Positions 57,370 through 64,000 of a DNA stretch of 64,000 bases are shown here, piece by piece. The DNA is from Adineta ricciae (taxonomy: Eukaryota; Rotifera; Eurotatoria; Adinetida; Adinetidae). The notes beneath the pieces were generated by a model. That model made no database searches. It was not told the origin of the DNA and saw only the letters and a list, made by a program, of their open reading frames with translations. Each line of letters begins with the position of its first letter. The stretch's first letter is position 1. The stretch lies in assembly GCA_905250025.1 (NCBI GenBank), contig CAJNOJ010000082.1, forward strand, positions 248,001-312,000, in the 5' to 3' direction. The position numbers and the translations under genes are program-made.

Positions 57370-59707
57370 CTAATCAGAATCATCTTCAACTTCTTCTTTA
57401 CTTTTCGGTGCTTTCTTTTTTGGTGATTCTTTCGGTTTGGATTTCTTTTTCGATGATTCGTCCGACTTTTTCTTAGAACTTGTGGATGATTCTGTTTTCT
57501 TGCGTTTCTTCGGTGATGATGGACTCTTATTTCCATCTTCATCTTCATCTTCTGTTGAATGAATTGAAGCATTACTGTCATATTCGAGAGCATCGTCTTC
57601 CTCTTCGTCACCTAAAACATTTCAATCAATATCGTTCAATGCAATTTCGACAATTGTCCATACCTTCGAAATCTTCATCTTCTTCTTCATCATCGCTTTC
57701 CTCCTGGAAAAGTTTCGAAACTTGATGGTTACCTTTCAGAATCAATTCAAACTCACATCATCATCTTCTCGCTCTTGTCCTTCGTTCTGCACGTGTTCCA
57801 AATAAATGTCCCGATCCTTATCGACGCCGTAATTGACTTTTTTGTCCTAAACATCGGCAATAATTTCTATTCAGAGATCGAACTTATCATAGCTATTCTT
57901 ACCCAATTACTAGCTGCATGAATACGAAGTTCTTTCGAACTAAGGAAATCTGACATCGGCTTCGCTTCCTCTCTAAATGAAACATTTGCCTTCGATACTG
58001 TCTGAAATCTACTAATCCTTGATCATACTTTTCGATATTACTGAAAACTTGTGATCCACCACTTTTCAGTTGAATTTCGAAGTCAAACGTTCGACCAGTG
58101 GCTGTATTGGAACGATTAAATCCACACGATGCCACATCATCATGATGAACGTATATCGGTGGTTTAGTTATATAAATAAAACCACGTTCCAGTGGATAAA
58201 GTAAACCAGCCGATGCTTTGTATGCGCAACTAACACATTTTGCTCCACTTTTACTAAACGAAGAAAACATTTGTTTCTACGAAGGAGAACATTTGTAAGA
58301 AAAATTTACCTTGTAAATGAACCGGGTACAGTAATACGTTGTTCCGTTATCGCACGAAAGAGACGCGAGACAATATCATGGTACGGACCATGCATTTCTT
58401 TTTGAAGATTATTACCATATTTTTCTTGAATAACTTCACTGAAAATGTGAACGTTTAGAATTAGTGAAAAGATCAAGAACAATTGGAAGCTTTTTTACGG
58501 CGTTAAGGACATTTCAACTGATGTTTCTTCTTCTTTTTTAAAGCCAAAGATGATGTATTGATACCGTGTTTGGCCATGTTTTATAGGTGGATCCAAGCTA
58601 AGCTAAATCGACACAATCATCGAAAATGGTAACACTTATCCGAACATGATCAATCCTACATACCACAAAGTACATTTGTCGATTATCTTTATGTGGAAGA
58701 AGAAATCCACGTGTAATTTGATTGTATGGAATCTTATAATCATATGATTTGCCATGTAAATCGAAAAATCCTGGATAGAATCGTAATTCATGTCGGCCAC
58801 TAGAACACGAAAACATCAATACTATTCTAGACGCTTCTCGGAACATACCGTGGTACGATACAATTGATATCGGATAAGCTACAAATTGCATCACCAGCTT
58901 TCGCTGTTAATACAGCAGCACCTTTCATAACATTTTGATGGAAATCCTATCGATTGACAAAATCAATGGAATATTTCAATATGTAAGCGAAATTTACCTC
59001 AACTGCATCACTATCAACATCGCCAGGAGGAACATAGAATCGAACTTCCATTAGTGATACTTTGGCATCATCTGCTTGATGAAATTGAAGTGTAATTTCA
59101 TTCTTGCCTTTGTTGGAGTTCGAAACATTTTTTAGTGGAACTTCAAATGCTTGTTTATGATCAACTTCAAACGCCAGATTTCCAGCTAAAGAGAATCAAA
59201 ATGATTTATTTGATCTGCAACGACTACTTTCCACCTACCTCCAAACTTAACTTGACCCCAGTTCCAACCATTAACAGCCATCTTCTGTGTTTCGACATTT
59301 TTTCCAAAATTGCTGGTTATGAACTCTTTTAATCGTTCGATATCCTGCAGAATCATGAATTGTTTCTCAACAGATGTTATTCGTTGAAAGAAGAACATCA
59401 CGTACCGTATCCTTGAATCCATCGTAACGTAATGATGTATCGTTCTTTGTAATAAACTTCAAACCATAACCACGCGCACGTTTCATCCACTTGACACTCT
59501 CAATTTCATCTTTAGTCAATGTTTCTAACTTGCCCGTGCGTAAATTTTTAAATACAATTGAGTTCGATGTGAGTTTCAAGCGACCAGGATTCTACAACGG
59601 TAGCAGAGAAGAGTTAATACTCAAAGATGATAATAACAACGATGAAAAAATCTTACGAGAACACCACGAATTTCTTCGTAGACTTCGTCGAACTCCACTG
59701 TCGCCAT
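57370..59707 (-). CDS. SSRP1: FACT complex subunit SSRP1 without HMG box
   Basis: A multi-exon gene. The first exon (59707-59657) gives [17 protein letters not shown], then [36 protein letters not shown] and [13 protein letters not shown] of the N-terminal dimerisation domain. The tandem PH domains follow ([40 protein letters not shown], then [20 protein letters not shown]). An acidic Asp/Glu stretch and a Lys/Ser-rich tail complete it, ending EVEDDSD at 57370. SSRP1 and SPT16 form FACT, which moves H2A-H2B around polymerases. Most animal SSRP1 proteins continue into an HMG-box DNA-binding domain; this one stops after the acidic and basic tail, like yeast Pob3. The final exon is read clearly to its stop. 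Confidence 0.93.
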
Positions 59708-60342
59708 TTGTAATCGGTATGAAAACTAATGTATCTGCTATGAAGACTACTGTCGACCGACTGTCGGAACGTTGAGAAGTGAAATGAATCGAACCGATCC
59801 AAACGTTCTTTCTTCGTCTTTTTGTAATATTTTGACATAAATTGTCCATTTCATTGGATTACAATTTCTTTTCAAACACAAGTCATAGCACCGGGTGATA
59901 GAGGGCGCTGATTGCTTGGATAAATATAGACATTAATCTTGTCTTAATATGATCCGAGTCGTTTTACGACTATTTACCGTAAAGTTCATGCATGAAACGC
60001 TCGTCACGAAGGAAACTACATCTCTAGTTTTTAATTCTGAAAAGTAAATCTAAGTCTAATATCTTACCATTCGGAAACTACTCTTATGAAATCGCGTGGT
60101 ATATTCTTCATTTTTCGAGGTCAACATTCTACTAATGCAGTGTGAAGAAGAAACATAGTCGTTTCGTAAACAAACTCATATCTCGATCGAAAAGTCACAC
60201 TTCCTTTCGTTGATTGACGTGTTTTCTTGGGGAAGACCAATTGATTCAGTCAGTGTTTTCAAATGTCTCGACGATTTTATTGCTTTTATGGCTCGATACT
60301 CTCACGTAAATGTGTTATCATTGCAAAAAATTTATTATTAAA

Positions 60343-60391
60343 TTGCTGACGTCGATTCCCAATGCAATAAACTTATCACTGACGTCAGCAA
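60343..60391. promoter_or_regulatory. Inverted repeat with CRE/ATF half and full sites
   Basis: TTGCTGACGTC at 60343-60353 and its exact reverse complement GACGTCAGCAA at 60381-60391 are separated by 27 bases. The right arm includes the full palindrome TGACGTCA (60380-60387), the consensus CREB/ATF site. It sits about 490 bases upstream of the calmodulin-like start. Function is inferred from motif only. Confidence 0.4.
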
Positions 60392-60767
60392 CTCAAAGCA
60401 GGCCACAGAAAGCGAAAGAGAATCCTATCTAATATCTGACGTAGATAAAATTTCGAAAGATAAATACTCTTCTTCAAGTTTTATTTAACTAACTTGCTAT
60501 ATATGTCGACACTGGTGTTATTTAGCCTTTTTTTAACACAAAGTAAATAAGAAACAAAAAAACCTTCCTTTTCTCTTTTTTCCCTTCTATTTTGTTTCGT
60601 TAAAGTTCTTTTCTTCGACTTGAATTACTCGAGAATAACAGCTCGCTTACATAAATAGGTAAAGTGACAAAACAAAGAAAGAACAGCAATCAGGTTCGAT
60701 TGTATGTGAGACAAAAGTTCGCTTTTCTTCACGACAGTCATGAACTTTTTCTTTTTCTAGAAAGATT

Positions 60768-60791
60768 TATATAAACAGATCCGATTCAGTC
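60768..60791 (+). promoter_or_regulatory. TATA box and initiator candidate for the calmodulin-like gene
   Basis: TATATAAA at 60768-60775 is followed by TTCAGTC (60785-60791), an initiator-like motif, and lies about 105 bases before the ATG. Spacing to the initiator is slightly short of the usual 30 bases. Confidence 0.45.
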
Positions 60792-60879
60792 TCCATAGAG
60801 TTGCACTACGCATAATAACATAACGAGAAACGTGTTAAAGGAAGGCTAGTTCCTTGTTTTGTTTTGTAGAACATTCAAC

Positions 60880-61465
60880 ATGTCTGATCAAACACTGAAT
60901 TTGACACAATTGCTCGATACATTTCAATTGTTTGACAAAAACAAAGATGGTTGCATTTGTGCGAATGAAGTATGAGATTTCTTGATGTCACGTTTGTAAA
61001 TCACCGTTGATTTCGATCATTTCGTTTTAGCTTCGTGCTGCTTGTCAGAAGCTACAATTGACAATCGACGAGACTCGAATGAGAGATTTATTTCGCAATC
61101 GCGAAAGCATCACATTCGACGAGTTTCGGCAAATCATGCAAGAATTCGGTCAACATGCACCCGACGCTTATCTTCACGAAACATTCCGAGCATTCGATCA
61201 CAACGCCGATGGATTCATTACAGCTAAAGAAATCAAAAAGACAATGAAACGTCTCGGCGAGCCGCTCACTGATAAACAAGCAAAAGATATGTTAAAAGCC
61301 GCTGATACCAACCAGGACGGAAAATTATCTTTAGAAGAATTTCGCACTTTATTCAACTATATCACTCAACAAGCAACAACGCCACCGCTATCACCAATAG
61401 CTCCGGCGCCAAACACTCCATCAAAGAAACGTTTCAGTAATCCATTTAAATCCCAAACTGATTGA
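60880..61465 (+). CDS. Calmodulin-like EF-hand protein with Pro-rich tail
   Basis: Two exons (60880-60969 and 61031-61465) give 174 residues. The EF-hand loops are: hand 1 DKNKDGCICANE; hand 2 lost its loop (RESITFDEF remains of the exiting helix); hand 3 DHNADGFITAKE; hand 4 DTNQDGKLSLEE. So three of four sites probably bind Ca2+, as in some troponin C and calmodulin-like proteins. A 30-residue tail rich in Pro, Thr and Ser (TTPPLSPIAPAPNTPSKKRF) follows, absent from calmodulin. It is a likely calcium sensor of unknown target. A TATA box lies upstream. Confidence 0.88.
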
Positions 61466-61957
61466 CTTTTATACAAATATACTTTCCACGCAGGTTATTA
61501 TTTATTTCATAGTTGTGTGTAATCTTTTTCTTCTCTCTTTTGTTATACATACATATGTGTAGAATACAATCATGAAATGACTCGATATGCTTGATGATGG
61601 ACTTGCCAAGGACACTTTTAAAAAGTGCAGTCAGTTATTGAAGAAAATGAAATATTAAGATGATGCAGAACATTTTCAATGCGAATTATAATGAATTTAG
61701 CTGAGCAAAACCAAACAATAGCACTGAGAGATATTCTAATGCTAAAGTAATGAAATACAAACACACGCACACGAATTTTGGAGAACGAACAAAACGTACA
61801 AAGACAGCGCTATTGCACAAGACGAAAAAAAAGAGAACTGGACGACACAGAATGAGGATTAACAGAGATCTTTATAACAAGAAGTAACAACGAATATTTT
61901 GCGTGCATAACATATAAATTGGAAAAGAAAACACATCTACCTTCTAATTTATATGTA

Positions 61958-61992
61958 TGTATATATATATATATATATCTATATATATATAT
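61958..61992. repeat. (TA)n microsatellite
   Basis: Alternating TA tract with one CTA interruption; AT-rich DNA surrounds it. Confidence 0.8.
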
Positions 61993-62636
61993 AAGTGAGA
62001 TAAGAAAGAAGAGAAAAACGAGCCAACTCGACAACAAGAAAACAATTGAAATAACTAGAAAATACTCTAAAACCTAAATTAACCAAATAAAACAAAAGAG
62101 AAGGAAGAAAGAGGGAGAAAAGAAGCTTTGTGTCCGTATTACGGCATTGATCGCTGCTTCTTGAATATGCATAGCACCCGTTAACTTCGGATTAGATTTA
62201 TTTTTGGTAAAAGACAAAACGAGAACGATTTTCATTGACAAAACATGATAATTAGCCATTGATACTTTGAATAATGAAACAAACATGTGCTCTCAACATC
62301 ATCACCTACGACAACGATGCAGAATTTAATAAAAGTAATCGAATATGCATGTTTACACTTTACCTATGATTGTAGAACAAAATCTGACTTGGAAGACGAT
62401 GAAATAGCACATTTACATGACACCATGATTTAGAAAATAGATCTGGATTTTTATAAGAATTTGTTTCTGAAGAGCAGACGCGTGATGTATGAAGAAAAAT
62501 AAGTAAAGAACAAAGAGATATCTATTTGAAGAAAATAAAGAACAAAAAGATATGGAAGATATTCGATCAAATCTGTACATACATATTGTCATTCAGATCG
62601 ATTGATCCAAATTGGGATTTCGCTTTCGGTTTCAAA

Positions 62637-62660
62637 TCATCATCATCATCATCATCATCG
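62637..62660. repeat. (ATC)n microsatellite
   Basis: Eight near-perfect ATC units; on the minus strand they would encode a run of Asp in the candidate exon ending at 62567. Confidence 0.8.
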
Positions 62661-62709
62661 AAAATCTAAATGAATCAAGTGAACAAACTGATAAATTTCT
62701 CGTCTATCG

Positions 62710-63899
62710 TTACCTGTACAATATATGGACAAGAATGATTGTGAGCAAAAACAATAGTGGACAAGAAGAAGAAAGTTTTGATGAATTATTGTTTAACAAA
62801 GCCTAGAACAGAAAGAAAACGTCCATTTGATTAATAAAACTATTCAAATTCAAGAACAAGCAAACCAAGTCGCATTATTAGTTCTTAACTCAGCGTCTAG
62901 TCAAAGCATGCTTAAGTTCAAGTAAATATTTACACACGCACACAACACGTTCGTTTATCAGTAGAATATATCTTATAAATACATATACATATATATTTAT
63001 ATATACATTAGAAAGGGTCAAAGGGGCTGTTGTGGTTTTTATCAAAACCGGGTAGATATCAGAGAAATTCATGAGATTAGAATAAATGTAATCTGTACAG
63101 TACAACATAGAAATACGATAATGGATGTATTTTAGCTAAGTTGTATGTACATAAAATGTAGCAAGAGTAGAAGTAAACACTTGAAATAGAGATGTTACCT
63201 CTTTGTACTTTGATTATAATCAAATACTAAATAACAATATAGTAAAGAAATCTAGAATGCATTCGAAAGAGCTTACAGAATCCATAACAATCAATACGTG
63301 TAACAGGTCTGCCAGGAGTACAAAATAAATCGTTAACCGGTAGAGATGACTGACGATTTTTACAATAAACCTGTCGAGTTTGTTCACCGCGATTACAATC
63401 CGATGAACACTAAAATGAATTTCAACAGGAAATAACCACACTTCTCCTTTGAAGTTCAATTCCATACTTTCGACCATGGTTCTACATGCCATAAGTATGG
63501 ACTTTCACAATCGCCCATATTACACGAAATGCGAGTTGTTGGTGCGCGATATGGATCACATTTGTTCGAATAATTGTTTTTTAATAGATATCCATTATTG
63601 TTTACTTCATGACAAGATATACCTCGATATTCAATACCTGCACCACATGTGGATGTGCACTACAAGACGAAAAGCAATATATTATCTTTCTAGTTGGACT
63701 GTGTATTTGTTTTTTCAGATATACCAATGACCACGGGTGTGTTGTCCACATGGGTGAGCAAGCGACTTGAAAGCATTGTTGTACACGAGTAGGTTGTGAT
63801 AAATGTCGACAAAAACGATCGGGAATTGTTCGATTGCGAAATATAGCAAAACATCGAACAGATCGATACTGTTCACCAACTCCACATGGTACATTACAC
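62710..63899 (-). CDS. Thrombospondin type-1 repeat protein, partial (papilin/ADAMTS-like)
   Basis: The gene runs off the right edge. Three TSP1 repeats are read: CNVPCGVGEQYRSVRC (exon from 63898 to about 63721), CTSTCGAGIEYRGISC (about 63660-63471) and CSSDCNRGEQTRQVYC (about 63410-63290). PWS linkers precede two of them, and Cys spacing is typical of the ADAMTS/papilin type. Repeats meet at splice junctions before the first Cys. The N at 63900 falls in the acceptor. Downstream structure is uncertain: an exon ending LIKTTTAPLTLSN (about 63080-63010) and a last exon (62802-62710) with ALLNNNSSKLSSSCPLLFLL and a hydrophobic end resembling a GPI-anchor signal fit in phase. Extracellular matrix or cell-surface role is inferred. 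The 3' part is low confidence. Confidence 0.6.
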
Positions 63900-64000
63900 N
63901 CTACCTGAGAAGACAATCATTGTTACAACTTTCCTTTTCATATGTATACTGTATTTTATATGCTATACAATAGGATGAATCATATTCTTTTCCATGAATA

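Larger units (their letters stand above)
59708..60879. other. Divergent intergenic region with regulatory-looking motifs
   Basis: About 1.2 kb between SSRP1 and the calmodulin-like gene. It holds the paired CRE-like inverted repeat and the TATA box listed separately. No coding sequence is recognised. Confidence 0.5.
61466..62709. other. Intergenic with microsatellites
   Basis: About 1.2 kb of AT-rich DNA with two simple repeats (listed separately). A 33-codon minus-strand frame behind a splice acceptor (62665-62567) encodes an acidic run and KPKAKSQFGSIDLND; see findings. Confidence 0.5.

Noticed and set aside
63900-63900. Third single N as a possible misjoin
   Set aside because: Here the TSP1 exon and its acceptor line up across the N, so it looks like an ambiguous base rather than a break.

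Overview
The window looks like nuclear DNA of a bdelloid rotifer (Adineta or Rotaria type), by inference from gene content and style. It is AT-rich and gene-dense. Most genes are split by GT-AG introns of about 50-60 bases. Ordinary animal housekeeping genes sit beside proteins of bacterial ancestry (two CorA-type metal transporters and a YbaY-like domain fused to a Kunitz inhibitor). A rhodopsin-like receptor pseudogene resembles the receptor family expanded in bdelloids. No rRNA, tRNA, CRISPR or complete transposon was found.

Layout. 1-7.4 kb, plus strand: 3' end of a KIAA0319-like PKD membrane protein, PRPF19, a small CD225/dispanin-like membrane protein and the secreted YbaY-Kunitz protein. 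8.6-17.6 kb, minus strand: 4E-BP, HP1, a CYP3-clan P450, a RASL10-like GTPase and a divergent tetraspanin, with long non-coding spacers. 19-24.5 kb: ATPase inhibitor IF1 (plus) converges on cytosolic arginyl-tRNA synthetase (minus), which is broken by a 2.1 kb unrelated segment bounded by a single N on each side. That segment carries a pair of inverted repeats, a decayed AT-rich coding fragment and an orphan signal-peptide exon. 25-26 kb: receptor pseudogene. 26-38 kb, minus strand, tightly packed: TTC14, WDR5, MCMBP, PSMB1 and insulin-degrading enzyme. 38-48 kb: a decayed secreted-protein gene, then two tandem M1 aminopeptidases, one with an intact zinc site and one without. 48-55.4 kb, plus strand: an ADAR-family deaminase, mitochondrial bL9m and two tandem CorA transporters. 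55.8-59.7 kb, minus strand: a sarcoplasmic calcium-binding protein and SSRP1 without an HMG box. 60.9-61.5 kb, plus: a calmodulin-like protein. 62.7-63.9 kb, minus: a partial thrombospondin type-1 repeat gene running off the window.

The genes do not form one pathway. There are local themes. HP1, WDR5, SSRP1 and MCMBP are chromatin or replication factors. PRPF19 and TTC14 are splicing related or probably RNA-linked. 4E-BP, ArgRS and bL9m act in translation. The two M1 genes and the two CorA genes are tandem duplications. At least seven genes have a good splice acceptor 0-49 bases before the start codon with no obvious matching donor, which fits spliced-leader trans-splicing known from bdelloids, although 5' UTR introns cannot be excluded.
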